Below, in pieces: positions 7,135 to 18,475 of a DNA stretch of 38,577 nt. The position numbers and the translations under genes are program-made. The notes beneath the pieces are model-generated. The model searched no databases and was not told the origin of the DNA. It saw only the letters and a program-made list of their open reading frames with translations. The stretch is from B1Sed10-231 sp046483385. Its GTDB lineage: Bacteria > Planctomycetota > Brocadiia > SM23-32. The stretch is taken from the NCBI GenBank assembly GCA_046483385.1, contig JAWODG010000207.1:1-38577 (forward strand). Direction: 5' to 3'. The stretch's first letter is position 1, and each line of letters opens with the position of its first letter.

Positions 7135-8690
7135 AGCGATACGTGGCGCTGGCGCGGGTGTCGAGCCGGGAGCAGGAGCGGGAGGGTTTCAGCCTCGACG
7201 TGCAGGAGGACGCGCTGCGGGGCTACGCCGAGCGGCAGGACGGCGAGATCGTGAAGCTCTACCGCGTGGCCGAGACGGCGAGTAAACGGGACGAGCGCCG
7301 GACCTTCAAGCTGCTCGTGGAGTACGCCCGCCAGCACGCGCCGGAACTCGACGGCGTGCTCTTCTACAAGGTGGACCGCGCCGCACGGAACCTGTTCGAC
7401 TACCTCGAACTGGAGCGCCTGGAGCAGGAGCAGGGCCTGCGCAGCATCTTCGTCACCCAGAAGACCGGGGACGGTCCGGCAGGACGGCTCCATCGGCGCA
7501 CGCTGGCCAACATGGCGGCCTTCCAGGTCGAGCTTCAGAGCGAGCTGGTCAAGGAAGGCATGGCCCGCCGCGTGCAGAACGGCCTCTTCCCCGGACACGC
7601 GCCGTACGGCTACCGCAACGTCCGCGTGGACGGCCGCGGCTTGGTCGAGGTGGACCCGGAGAAGGGGCCGTACATCCGCCGCATCTTCGAACTCTACGCC
7701 TACCACAACCACACGCTGGACAGCCTCCTCGATGCGCTGGAAGAGGAGGGCATCTTCTACTCGAAGAGCCGGGGGCGCTTCCCGCGCAGCAAGCTGCACG
7801 ACATGCTGCGCGACCGCTCCTACATCGGCGAGGTGCGCTGGCACGACGAGTGGCATCCCGGCACGCACGAGCCGCTGGTGGAGCGGAGCCTGTTCGAGCG
7901 GGTGCAGGTCCTGCTCGGCGACGCCACTTACGCCAGCCACGAGAGCGTCTACGGCAGCGGGCTGGTCGAGTGCGCGCACTGCGGGCGGCCCATCTGCGTC
8001 GAGGTCAAGACCAGGCAGCTCAAGTCGGGCCCCAAGGAGTACCGCTACTACCGCTGCACGCGCTACACCGCCGACGGGCACCCGCGCGTTCGCGTGACGG
8101 AGGCCGACCTCGACGAGCAGGTGATGGAGATGTTCCAGGGCCTGAAGATCGAAGACGCCAAGGTCCGGCGCTGGATCGCCAAGGCGCTACGGGCCAAGAC
8201 GAAGAAGACCCAGAGGGCGGGGGTCAGGCGACACGAGCGGACCGAGCGGCAGCTCGTGGAGGTGAGGCGCCAGAAGGACCGGCTCCTGGACATGCGCCTG
8301 CTGGATGACATCGACCGGGAGACGTTCGCCGCCAAGCACCGGGAGCTGCGCGACCGGGAGGCGAAGCTGACGCTCCAGATCGAGGCCCAGGGCCGCCAGC
8401 AGAGCGAGCACGCCGACTTGGCCGCCAAGGTGTTTGAACTATCGCAAACCTTGGCGGAAACGTGGGATACGGCAGATGTGGCCGAGAAGCGCCAGGTGCT
8501 CGAAATCCTCTGTTTGAACTGGCGCCTGGATGGCGTAAGTCTTTGCCCCGTATGGAGAAAGCCCTTCGACGTGCTCGCCGAAGGGCTGGTTTTGCAGGAT
8601 GGTCGGGGCGGCGGGATTCGAACCCGCGACTTCGTGCTCCCAAAGCACGCGCGCTATCCAGGCTGCGCCACGCCCCGACGCCCCGGATGA
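7131..8690 (+). CDS. Large serine recombinase (integrase) targeting tRNA-Pro
   Basis: A 519-codon serine recombinase. The catalytic domain begins with YVALARVSSREQE, where S11 (or S12) is the expected nucleophile, and keeps the Arg-containing helix (VDRAARN). A recombinase domain follows (about residues 150-260, PYGYRNV..), then a zinc ribbon (C281, C284, later a YYRCT segment) and a C-terminal coiled coil (about 350-450). It would cut and rejoin DNA to integrate and excise the element. The last 35 or so codons are odd: they are antisense tRNA-Pro sequence, and the terminator hairpin lies just before them. The stop codon falls in the tRNA promoter. The gene end has therefore probably been created by integration. 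The start at 7131 fits the catalytic domain and the ATGA overlap. Confidence 0.93.
   Translation: MKRYVALARVSSREQEREGFSLDVQEDALRGYAERQDGEIVKLYRVAETASKRDERRTFKLLVEYARQHAPELDGVLFYKVDRAARNLFDYLELERLEQEQGLRSIFVTQKTGDGPAGRLHRRTLANMAAFQVELQSELVKEGMARRVQNGLFPGHAPYGYRNVRVDGRGLVEVDPEKGPYIRRIFELYAYHNHTLDSLLDALEEEGIFYSKSRGRFPRSKLHDMLRDRSYIGEVRWHDEWHPGTHEPLVERSLFERVQVLLGDATYASHESVYGSGLVECAHCGRPICVEVKTRQLKSGPKEYRYYRCTRYTADGHPRVRVTEADLDEQVMEMFQGLKIEDAKVRRWIAKALRAKTKKTQRAGVRRHERTERQLVEVRRQKDRLLDMRLLDDIDRETFAAKHRELRDREAKLTLQIEAQGRQQSEHADLAAKVFELSQTLAETWDTADVAEKRQVLEILCLNWRLDGVSLCPVWRKPFDVLAEGLVLQDGRGGGIRTRDFVLPKHARYPGCATPRRPG
8560..8595. terminator. Bidirectional rho-independent terminator between tRNA-Pro and recombinase
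   Basis: AGCCCTTCG at 8560-8568 pairs perfectly with CGAAGGGCT at 8579-8587 around a 10-base loop. GGTTTT follows on the plus strand and TTTC on the minus strand. It suits termination of the minus-strand tRNA transcript and may also act on recombinase transcripts, although the recombinase frame continues through it. Confidence 0.7.
8600..8677 (-). tRNA. tRNA-Pro, anticodon UGG, CCA encoded
   Basis: The minus strand folds into a complete cloverleaf of 78 bases: a 7-bp acceptor stem (CGGGGCG with CGCCCCG), a 4-bp D stem, a 5-bp anticodon stem around TTTGGGA with anticodon TGG at 8642-8640, a T arm GCGGG-TTCGAAT-CCCGC, discriminator A and encoded CCA at 8602-8600. Its 3' end faces the mobile element, the usual geometry for tRNA-targeted integration in which the inserted DNA restores the 3' half of the tRNA. 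Confidence 0.97.
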
Positions 8691-8715
8691 TACCAGCGCG
8701 CCGGGTCTCGGTCAA
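8687..8715 (-). promoter_or_regulatory. Promoter of tRNA-Pro
   Basis: On the minus strand TTGACC (8715-8710) is followed after 17 bases by TATCAT (8692-8687), placing the start about ten bases before the tRNA. The TGA stop of the recombinase frame lies inside this -10 box. Confidence 0.8.
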
Positions 8716-8775
8716 CATTCCCGCGCGGGCGCGTATCCCCTCCATGTCCATGCCCTCGATGCCACAGCCTGGAAC

Positions 8776-8804
8776 TTGACGCACTAAGTTGAACCCCATA
8801 CACT
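8776..8804 (+). promoter_or_regulatory. Promoter of the GH4 gene
   Basis: TTGACG (8776-8781), a 17-base spacer and TACACT (8799-8804). It would start transcription about 45 bases before the ATG at 8856. Confidence 0.65.
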
Positions 8805-8855
8805 CGCCGCCCGTTCGGTCGAGGCCCGGCCTGCTTTCCTCCCACAGAGCTTCCC

Positions 8856-10214
8856 ATGAAACCCAAACCCGTCATCGTCGTCATCGGCGCCGCCAGCGCC
8901 ACGTTCGGCCCCAAGGTCCTCCGCGACGTCATCCACCACCCCGCCCTCGAGGGCTGTACGCTCCGATTCGTGGACATCCACGAAGAGCACCTGGACATCT
9001 TCACTCGGCTCGCCAAACGCATCAACGAGGGGCTGGAGCACCCCGTCAAGATCGAGTCGGACACCGACCGGCGCCCCATGCTCGAGGGCGCCGATTACGT
9101 GCTCGTGTCCGTGGATGTCGAACGCATCGAGACCTGGCGGCAGGACTTCGAGGTCCCCGTCGAGGAAGGCATCCGCCAGGTCACCGGCGAACTGGGCGGC
9201 CCCGGCGGCCTGTTCCACTCCCTTCGCCAGATTCCGGTGCATCTGGAGATCGGGCGGGACATCGCCGAGATCTGCCCGGACGCCATCGTCATGGTGGAGT
9301 CCAACCCCCTGAACCGCATCTGCCTGGCCATGGAGCGCTACACCGACTGCGGCCAGATCCTGGGGCTCTGCCACGGGGTGGAGATAACCCAGAACTTCAT
9401 CGGCAAGCTGCTGGGCATGGAGACGGAGGCCATGGTGGCCACGGCGGCCGGGGTGAACCACTTCCACTGGATACTGGACCTCCGTCGACGCGACACGGGA
9501 GAGGACCTCTATCCGCTGCTGCGCGAGAAGCTGGCCTCGGTTGACCTTGAGGAACTTGGACACTGGAGCCGTTGGGAGATGTCCCGCAAGCTGCTCGACG
9601 TCTACGGCTACATGCCCTCCTGCGGGGACGAGCACATCGGCGAGTACCTGCCCTACGCGTGGGAGTACTGCGGGCTGGAGGGGCCGGGTTTCGAGGCCCG
9701 CGCCGAGGGACAGGAGGAGCTGTGGGAATACTACGGCAGGCTGGCCGAGAGCGAGGGGCCGTTGACGCCGCATACCGGCGATATCGGCGGCGAGTTCGAG
9801 GAGGAGAAGCTGCTCTGGTTCTTCGAGCCGCGCAGTTGGGTGGACACTCTCGCCTTCCCCATCATCAATTCCATCTACACCAACGAGTTCATCCGCATGC
9901 CGGCCGTCAACATGGTCAACCGGGGCGCCATCAACAACCTGCCGGACGACGTGTTCGTGGAGGGCCCCGCCGGGGTCGATTCATCCGGCGTTCGGCTGCT
10001 GAGCATCGGAGACCTGCCGAAGCCGCTGGCGGCGTTCTGCCGGCGGGACATCGACCTGATGGAGATGACCGTCGAGGCGGCCGTCCGCGGCGACCGCAGC
10101 CTCGTGCTGCAGGCCATGCTGCTGGACCCGGTGGTGGACAGCGTCGCGGCCGCCGAGCGTATCATCGACCGCATGATGAAGACGCAGGCGGAGTTCCTGC
10201 CGCAGTTCGCCTGA
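8856..10214 (+). CDS. Glycoside hydrolase family 4 (NAD-dependent)
   Basis: A 452-residue cytoplasmic enzyme of family GH4, whose members split alpha- or beta-glycosides by an NAD- and metal-dependent redox-elimination mechanism. A Rossmann-type nucleotide site opens the protein (VIVVIGAASATFGP). The family's metal-binding Cys is in GLCHG (C172) and the partner His in GVNHFHW (H202); an MVESNPLN segment matches the sugar-binding loop of the family. No signal peptide. The residue pattern suits alpha-galactosidase or alpha-galacturonidase-like members rather than the phospho-glucosidases, but substrate is uncertain. The gene is monocistronic, reads from its own promoter, and converges on the membrane-protein gene 18 bases downstream. 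Confidence 0.88.
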   Translation: MKPKPVIVVIGAASATFGPKVLRDVIHHPALEGCTLRFVDIHEEHLDIFTRLAKRINEGLEHPVKIESDTDRRPMLEGADYVLVSVDVERIETWRQDFEVPVEEGIRQVTGELGGPGGLFHSLRQIPVHLEIGRDIAEICPDAIVMVESNPLNRICLAMERYTDCGQILGLCHGVEITQNFIGKLLGMETEAMVATAAGVNHFHWILDLRRRDTGEDLYPLLREKLASVDLEELGHWSRWEMSRKLLDVYGYMPSCGDEHIGEYLPYAWEYCGLEGPGFEARAEGQEELWEYYGRLAESEGPLTPHTGDIGGEFEEEKLLWFFEPRSWVDTLAFPIINSIYTNEFIRMPAVNMVNRGAINNLPDDVFVEGPAGVDSSGVRLLSIGDLPKPLAAFCRRDIDLMEMTVEAAVRGDRSLVLQAMLLDPVVDSVAAAERIIDRMMKTQAEFLPQFA

Positions 10215-10232
10215 GCGCCGTGCAAGTCAGGA

Positions 10233-11189
10233 CTACCTGCGGGCGGCGCGCAAAACGGCCTCATAGAGGTCCGCCAGCAACATGAACGTCATGAACGCCA
10301 GATAGAAGGCGAAGGGCGCCAGCGCGGCGCTCACCACCAGCCCGGCGCCCCGCATGAAGCCGATGTCCCCGGTGGCCATGCCGCTCCAGTCCAGCACCAT
10401 GGCCAGCACCATCCACGAGGTGCCCACCAGCGCGCCCAGCATCAGCAGCACCGGCGCCAGCACCAGCGCGCAGCGGAAGACGACCGCCAGGATGGACACC
10501 GCGGCCTCTCCCGCGACGGCTCCGCGCAGCCCGCGCTGCACGTACATCGTCTCGGCCGGGTTCAGGAAGATGACCATCACGTGCGCCAGCACGATCGCCG
10601 CCAGAACGGGAGCAATCAGCGCGATAACGCTGCCCTGTTGGAGGGCGGCGCCGATGCCCGCCGCCACCATGCCGACGGCCGCCAGCAGGCCGGCCAGGCC
10701 CATGCAGTCAAGGAAAGGTATGAGGGAAACACGCTGGGGGTTGTTCTGAAGCGTGGCCCGGCCCGCAACGGCGAAGCGCGCCGCCAGGTAGTGGAGGGCA
10801 ACGCCGACGATGGCCCCGCCCAGTCCCTGCAGGAAAAGGCTCATGCTGTCGTTCTGGATGGCGCCCACGGTGAACCGCACCAGCACGGCGGCGGAAGCCA
10901 GTAATATGCAGATCAGTCCTAATTGAGCCAGCACGGTCTGGTAGATCTCGAACCGCTCGGTGAGCCCCGCCAGAAAACGCAGTTTCTTCAGCACGTAATC
11001 CACGGCGGGCACCACCGGGCTGGTGATGGCCTTGGCCGCGGGCTCCTCGGGCGCCGCCTCGGCGAACATCTCTTCGGTTATCTCCCGCGTGGCGCCGCAG
11101 CGGGGGCACTCGCCCAGCTTCCCCAACTGGTTGTCGTGAACCACCAGCACCGCCCCGCACTCGGTGCATTCCATAGTGCCATTGCGCAT
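10233..11189 (-). CDS. Zinc-ribbon polytopic membrane protein
   Basis: I start at the ATG at 11189 with GAAGGAG upstream, giving 318 residues; an in-frame ATG 33 bases further up has no better signal. Residues 8-31 form a CxxC...CxxC zinc ribbon (C8, C11, C28, C31), followed by a short acidic linker and about seven hydrophobic segments between residues 80 and 315. Such ribbon-plus-membrane proteins are common in PVC bacteria and mostly uncharacterised. A strong promoter sits 90 bases upstream. The gene is divergent from the rhamnosidase. Topology is inferred by eye from hydrophobicity; no specific function can be assigned. Confidence 0.8.
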   Translation of the reverse strand: MRNGTMECTECGAVLVVHDNQLGKLGECPRCGATREITEEMFAEAAPEEPAAKAITSPVVPAVDYVLKKLRFLAGLTERFEIYQTVLAQLGLICILLASAAVLVRFTVGAIQNDSMSLFLQGLGGAIVGVALHYLAARFAVAGRATLQNNPQRVSLIPFLDCMGLAGLLAAVGMVAAGIGAALQQGSVIALIAPVLAAIVLAHVMVIFLNPAETMYVQRGLRGAVAGEAAVSILAVVFRCALVLAPVLLMLGALVGTSWMVLAMVLDWSGMATGDIGFMRGAGLVVSAALAPFAFYLAFMTFMLLADLYEAVLRAARR

Positions 11190-11280
11190 CGCCCTGCTCC
11201 TTCGCGTTGAAACGGCGTTCAACGCCCCTTCCGGAGGCGCCGCACAAACCCACAGACGTACGCTCTATCCTCTAATATGG

Positions 11281-11309
11281 AATATAGGCCGCACAGGGCG
11301 ATTTGTCAA
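11281..11309 (-). promoter_or_regulatory. Strong sigma70-type promoter for the zinc-ribbon membrane protein
   Basis: On the minus strand TTGACA (11309-11304) and TATATT (11286-11281) are separated by exactly 17 bases, a near-consensus promoter, about 90 bases upstream of the ATG at 11189. The rest of the gap 11310-11481 is AT-richer; a TATAGT at 11352-11357 may be the plus-strand -10 box for the rhamnosidase but has no clear -35. Confidence 0.85.
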
Positions 11310-11481
11310 GATTTATAACCCCATCGTAAGTTCCTTCACATCAAAGGCTTGTATAGTCGCCCCCGCCAGGGGGCCTCCTGCCGACCCGTCGGACCCGCCC
11401 GCGCATTGCGCAGACCGGCGGAAACCGATAGCCTGCGGCGCGAACTGGAGAACCCCTCGACCTCCCTGGAGGGAGCCGCTC

Positions 11482-13884
11482 ATGGACTGGCAGGCCCAAT
11501 GGATATGGCATCCCCCGAAGCCGGAAATGCACAACTTCTACCTGCACGCGCGCAGAACCTTCCAAATCACCGACCCGCCGCAGGACGCCCTCGTATTCGT
11601 GACCGCCAGCAGCCTCTACCGGCTCTTCGTCAACGGCGAGTTCATTGGCCGCGGGCCGAATCCGGCCGACCCATCCCGTTACTATTACGACCGTTACGAC
11701 GTCACGGAACACCTGAGGCGGGGAGCGAACGTCGTTGCCGCCCTCTGTTACAACTACGCCCCCGAGCCGAAAGGCATACTGAACCAGAACTGGGGACGCG
11801 GCGGCCTGCTGCTGGAGATACGCGCCCCCGGCCCGGACGACGAGGTGCTGCTGAAGACGGATTCGTCCTGGCGCGTGCTGCACTCCCCCGCCTGGAAGCA
11901 GGACGTGCCCCTGAACTGTCTACTCTACGGCGACTACAAGGAAGTCTATGACAGCCGCCGGGAACCAGAGGACTGGCTGGAGGTGGATTTCGACGATGGC
12001 GACTGGTCGGAACCGGCCGTCCTGGGCCGACCGCCCGTTGAGCCGTGGACAAACCTGATACCGCGCGAGATACCCCACCCGGGAGGCGAACGCGTACGCC
12101 CCGTGAACGTTCACTGGGAAAGCGCCAGCGTCACCTACCCCTACCGCGAGGACTGGGAGTTGGGCGAGTGGAACACCGAGTGGAACCTGGCCGAAGGCAA
12201 GCCCCACTCCGGCAAGCGACCCGACCGGCGGGAGTTGCCCGCCCGGATGGAAAGGACCCACGACGACTTCGCCCCCTCGCTCATCCTCGACTTCGGCCGC
12301 GACGTGACCGGCTACCTTGACGTCGTCGTCGCTGACAGTGCCGGCGGAACCGTGGACGTGCTTTACGGGGAGGACCTCTGGCTGACGCGCGTCGACACTT
12401 TCATCCTCAAGGGCGGGCGCCAGACGCTGCGGCCCTACAATCGTCGGACCTTCCGTTATTGCAAGCTCCTGTTCCGGGAGACGCCGGAACCGATCGCCGT
12501 CGAAGACGTGTCCCTGAAAATGGACACCTATCCGGTGGAGCGCCGCGGAGCGTTCCGGTGCTCCGACGACCTGCTCAACCGAATCTGGGAGGTCGGTCAC
12601 TATACCATGCGTCTCAGCATGCTGGACCACTTCGTGGACTGCCCCTGGCGCGAGCGCACGCTGTACGGGGGCGACATGTGGGCGCACAACATCATTGCCC
12701 ATTACACCTTCGGCGACCCGCGCATGAACGCCAAATGCCTGCGCCAGATGGCCCACATCCAGTATGAGGAGGGCGCCCTCCCACCCTGGGGACCCTATCG
12801 TGGTTGCGGCAACTTCTATCCCTCCTGGTCGGCCTTCTGGGGACTCGCCCTCCTGGATCACTGGGACTTCACCGGCGACCGGGAACTGCTGGAGGACCTC
12901 TGGCCCAACCTACGCTCCTTGGTGGACTGGACACTGGGCGAGATCGACAACAGCGCCCGCCTCATCGGAAGACCCGGGTCCGGGGCGGATGTCCGCGGCC
13001 GTAACGAGCACGGCGCCGCCTTCCGGGCGTGGATGGAAGCCCCAAAGGAGCGGTACACGGCCTGGGACAACATTCCTTTCCACAGGCTCCTTGAGCAGAC
13101 CACCGGCGTGGCCCACGCAACCGGACGCCCTGAGGAAGCGAACCGCTCCGCCGAGGGGGCCCGCCGCATGGCGGGCGGCATCCGCGAACGGTTCATAGAC
13201 CCGGCCAACGGCCTCTGCGTGGGCCGCGGCTCCGGGGAGCAGCCGGGACAGTACAACACCGGCCTCGCCTTGTGGGCGGGCCTGCTGCAGGACGGCCGGG
13301 GCCGGATCGCTACGGAGAAAATGTTCGCTCCGCACGTCAAGTCCGTTGGTGCGCCTTTCGGAGCCCTGTTCGTCACCGAGGGACTGTTTCGCTACGGGGC
13401 GGACGGCCGCGCGCTCGATTTCATACGGCGCTATTGGGGGGAAATGCTGCGTCGCGGCGCGGGCACGTTTTGGGACAACTTCAGCCTGGACTGGCCGCCG
13501 GGGGTCGTTGCCGACCGGAACACCAGCCGATGCCACGGCTGGTCGGCCGGCCCCACCTATTCCCTGCCCGCCCACGTGCTGGGCGTCCGGCCGCTGGAGC
13601 CCGGTTTCGCCTCGTTTACCGTGGAACCCCAACCGGCCGACCTGAGCTGGGCGGAGGGCGCCGTCCCATCCCCTGCCGGGGAGATATCCGTCGCATGGCG
13701 CCGCAGTGAGGAGGAGTTTCGGCTGGAGGTGACCGTGCCCGGTGGATGCGAGGCGCATGTTTGCCTCCCGCGCATCCAGACGACCGCGGGCCTCCTGACG
13801 GTGGATGACGCCCGGGTGCACGAAAGCGACGCGTCGGTCAAGGTCGGCCCGGGGCGGCACCTGGTGCGCCGGAGGGCTCGTTGA
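11482..13884 (+). CDS. Alpha-L-rhamnosidase, family GH78
   Basis: An 800-residue protein. The start at ATG 11482 follows a GGAGGGAG site; the open frame extends upstream but has no other signal. The N-terminal part (about 1-200) is a beta-sandwich typical of GH78, beginning WQAQWIWHP, with a YRLFVNGEFIGRGP segment. The catalytic barrel carries DCPWRERTLYGGDMW at 386-400, the family signature whose Glu (E391) is a likely catalytic residue. A C-terminal beta domain follows (about 700-800). It removes terminal alpha-L-rhamnose. No signal peptide is evident, so it probably acts in the cytoplasm on imported oligosaccharides. The sulfatase and GH106-like gene further right may serve the same substrate class. 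Confidence 0.88.
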   Translation: MDWQAQWIWHPPKPEMHNFYLHARRTFQITDPPQDALVFVTASSLYRLFVNGEFIGRGPNPADPSRYYYDRYDVTEHLRRGANVVAALCYNYAPEPKGILNQNWGRGGLLLEIRAPGPDDEVLLKTDSSWRVLHSPAWKQDVPLNCLLYGDYKEVYDSRREPEDWLEVDFDDGDWSEPAVLGRPPVEPWTNLIPREIPHPGGERVRPVNVHWESASVTYPYREDWELGEWNTEWNLAEGKPHSGKRPDRRELPARMERTHDDFAPSLILDFGRDVTGYLDVVVADSAGGTVDVLYGEDLWLTRVDTFILKGGRQTLRPYNRRTFRYCKLLFRETPEPIAVEDVSLKMDTYPVERRGAFRCSDDLLNRIWEVGHYTMRLSMLDHFVDCPWRERTLYGGDMWAHNIIAHYTFGDPRMNAKCLRQMAHIQYEEGALPPWGPYRGCGNFYPSWSAFWGLALLDHWDFTGDRELLEDLWPNLRSLVDWTLGEIDNSARLIGRPGSGADVRGRNEHGAAFRAWMEAPKERYTAWDNIPFHRLLEQTTGVAHATGRPEEANRSAEGARRMAGGIRERFIDPANGLCVGRGSGEQPGQYNTGLALWAGLLQDGRGRIATEKMFAPHVKSVGAPFGALFVTEGLFRYGADGRALDFIRRYWGEMLRRGAGTFWDNFSLDWPPGVVADRNTSRCHGWSAGPTYSLPAHVLGVRPLEPGFASFTVEPQPADLSWAEGAVPSPAGEISVAWRRSEEEFRLEVTVPGGCEAHVCLPRIQTTAGLLTVDDARVHESDASVKVGPGRHLVRRRAR

Positions 13885-13885
13885 C

Positions 13886-13914
13886 TTGCACCGCCCGTTG
13901 CGATGTGCTAAGTT
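13886..13914 (+). promoter_or_regulatory. Possible promoter of ppdK
   Basis: TTGCAC (13886-13891), 17 bases, TAAGTT (13909-13914), about 150 bases upstream of the ppdK start. The -10 box is poor, so the call is tentative. The rest of the leader to 14071 shows no clear riboswitch. Confidence 0.35.
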
Positions 13915-14071
13915 GAATCCTTCGCAAGGCGGGGGAAAACAACGTCGTTCGCAGCGCCCCTGAGACCTGCCGAGGTTGTTGGGATTCGCGCTTCCCTTCC
14001 GCATCTTCCGCTTACTGTTTGACACTGCTATTCCGCAGGAAGCTTCCTACACGCGTAAGGAGTGTGCGTTC

Positions 14072-16918
<2,847 letters not shown>

Positions 16919-16955
16919 ACCGCATCGGGGCCACGGCCCGAAGCAAGCGACCATG

Positions 16956-16994
16956 AAGGCCCGACGGGCAGCCACGCCCGCCGGGCCTTTTCTA
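16956..16994 (+). terminator. Rho-independent terminator of ppdK
   Basis: Arms 16956-16969 and 16976-16989 form a 14-bp GC-rich stem with one mismatch and a six-base loop, followed by TTTCT, 40 bases after the ppdK stop. Confidence 0.88.
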
Positions 16995-17041
16995 TTCCGC
17001 AAAGCGCGCCGCAATACCTCGGAACCACCGGCCACCGGGTC

Positions 17042-17070
17042 TTGCCCACCGCCAATGCCCCGCCTATAAT
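17042..17070 (+). promoter_or_regulatory. Promoter of the lipoprotein-tsaB operon
   Basis: TTGCCC (17042-17047), 17 bases, and a perfect TATAAT (17065-17070), about 40 bases before the lipoprotein start. Confidence 0.8.
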
Positions 17071-17108
17071 GGCTTTCGTTGCGCACGGGTTCAAACTACG
17101 GGGGATGA

Positions 17109-17753
17109 GTGCTTACACGAACACTCCAGACATGCGTTGGCGTCTGCCTGATGGCTCTGGCCGCAATGGCGTTCGCCGGCTGCGGCGTCCGGTCAAGGCT
17201 GGTTATCGACGGCACCGGTAGCCTGGCCGAGACTCCGGACGGTCCGAGCGCCGTGCTCCGTGTGACGGTCCCCGAGGAACAGAAATCGTGGACCGGCCAG
17301 ACCACGTGGGGCAAGATCGCCACGCCGCACCTCGCCCGGGGGTTCGCCGAGCAGCTTGCGTGGACGGCCTCCGAAGGCGGCTGGATGGACGTCGTGCCGG
17401 TCCAGCAGGTCGCGGAGCGTATAGAACAGGGCGCCGACGAAGCCGACTATACCCTCCGCCCGGACGAAGAGACGCTCCGCATGTATGCCGACGCGCTCGG
17501 ACTGGCCTCGTACCTGACGGCCGAATTGCGGTGCTCCCGTCTTCAGTACCGCTTCTTCTGGTCATGGGCGCTGGTCGAATACAGCCTGGCCTGCCACAGG
17601 GCAACCGACGGCCAGGTCGTCTGGCAGGTGGACGTCTGCCGGCAGGCCCGTTACATGAGCGACCGCGAGGTCACCCGCAAGGCGTTGCGCGAGACTTTCC
17701 AGTGGCTCCAGGAGCGCTTTCCCACCGATGAGGGGTGCAAGTGTCCCGAATGA
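17109..17753 (+). CDS. Predicted lipoprotein of unknown function
   Basis: A 214-residue protein starting at GTG 17109 after a GGGG-rich site. Residues 1-25 form a lipoprotein signal: hydrophobic core and lipobox AFAGC, with C25 as the lipidated residue. The mature part is a soluble alpha/beta domain without recognised motifs. Two segments (WTGQTTWGKIATPHL; DGQVVWQVDVC) recall small periplasmic proteins of the LptE-like or GNA1162-like kind, but this is not a confident match. The stop lies inside the start region of tsaB, so both genes are transcribed together from the promoter at 17042. Confidence 0.75.
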   Translation: MLTRTLQTCVGVCLMALAAMAFAGCGVRSRLVIDGTGSLAETPDGPSAVLRVTVPEEQKSWTGQTTWGKIATPHLARGFAEQLAWTASEGGWMDVVPVQQVAERIEQGADEADYTLRPDEETLRMYADALGLASYLTAELRCSRLQYRFFWSWALVEYSLACHRATDGQVVWQVDVCRQARYMSDREVTRKALRETFQWLQERFPTDEGCKCPE

Positions 17754-18433
17754 TCATACTGGGCATCGAGACCAGCGGGCGCAGGAGCAGCGTGGCCGTC
17801 TATCGCGACGGCGAGGTTCTGGCGTTTTGGAACTTCCCGGAAGGGGCACGCCGCGCGCGCGACATCATGACCGCCGTGGATCGGGTCGTCGCGGACGCCG
17901 GATTGGACAAGGTACAACTCCACGGCGTTGCCGTCAGCGAAGGGCCGGGCTCCTTCACGGGCCTGCGCGTCGGTGTCACCTGCGCCAAAACGCTGGCCTA
18001 CGCCCTGGGATGGAGGTGCGTCGGCATCCCCTCCCTCGAAGTCCAGGCCCGGAACGTTGATCCCGAAGAACACGGCTGCCGGCACACCTGCCCGATACTG
18101 GACGCCCGGCGGGGGCGCGTCTATGGAACCATCTTCCGCTCGGATGACGGCTGGGAGGACGCCACGGGCGTACTCTGCACGACCCCGCAGGACCTGGCCG
18201 AACGGCTCCCCGACGGCACGCTGGTCTTCGGCAGCGGCGTGAAGGCTTACCCCCACGTGTTCGAGAACGACCGACTGCGCGTGGGGCCCGCCGAACTGGC
18301 CGTCGGCCGTGCCGAGGCCGTCGCACGGCTCGGGGCCGAACGCATCAGCCGGGGCCGGGACGTTGACCCGATGCAGCTTGTGCCCCGCTACTACCGCCTT
18401 ACCGCACCCGAGGAGAAACTGCCGAAGACGTGA
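17741..18433 (+). CDS. tsaB: tRNA threonylcarbamoyladenosine biosynthesis protein TsaB
   Basis: About 230 residues. Candidate starts are GTG 17735, GTG 17741 and ATG 17750; GTG 17741 has the best spacing from GAGGGG. The N-terminus (ILGIETSGRRSSVAVY) is the ASKHA fold opening shared by TsaB and TsaD. The conserved segment GVAVSEGPGSFTGLRVGV at about residue 62-79 is diagnostic. TsaB pairs with TsaD and TsaE to modify adenosine 37 of tRNAs reading ANN codons; it lacks the full active site. The gene overlaps the lipoprotein gene by 13 bases, indicating coupling. The C-terminal YYRLTAPEEKL is also typical. Confidence 0.93.
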   Translation: MSRMIILGIETSGRRSSVAVYRDGEVLAFWNFPEGARRARDIMTAVDRVVADAGLDKVQLHGVAVSEGPGSFTGLRVGVTCAKTLAYALGWRCVGIPSLEVQARNVDPEEHGCRHTCPILDARRGRVYGTIFRSDDGWEDATGVLCTTPQDLAERLPDGTLVFGSGVKAYPHVFENDRLRVGPAELAVGRAEAVARLGAERISRGRDVDPMQLVPRYYRLTAPEEKLPKT

Positions 18434-18475
18434 GATGATCACTACTCACTGCCCGCTTTCTGAGGAACAGAAACC

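Larger units (their letters stand above)
1..8677 (+). mobile_element. Right part of an integrated element (serine recombinase, primase-helicase) in tRNA-Pro
   Basis: The recombinase, two excisionase-like proteins, primase-helicase, iterons and small unknown genes lie on one strand and end in a tRNA gene, as in integrative plasmids, phage satellites and some prophages. The right junction must lie within 8600-8677. The left junction is outside the window, since I found no second tRNA-Pro 3' fragment. No capsid, portal, terminase, tail or conjugation gene is visible in this part, so the type of element cannot be settled. Confidence 0.75.

Noticed and set aside
1..8599. A second tRNA-Pro fragment marking the left end of the mobile element
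   Set aside because: I looked for the tRNA 3' half on both strands and did not find a copy, so the left end is presumably outside the window.
8600..8690. The GGGIRTRD-type tail of the recombinase as a functional domain
   Set aside because: This peptide is simply the translation of the antisense tRNA-Pro gene, so it is not evidence of a conserved domain.
11352..11357. Plus-strand promoter for the GH78 gene
   Set aside because: TATAGT is a fair -10 box, but no acceptable -35 box lies 16-18 bases upstream, so it is only mentioned with the neighbouring promoter.
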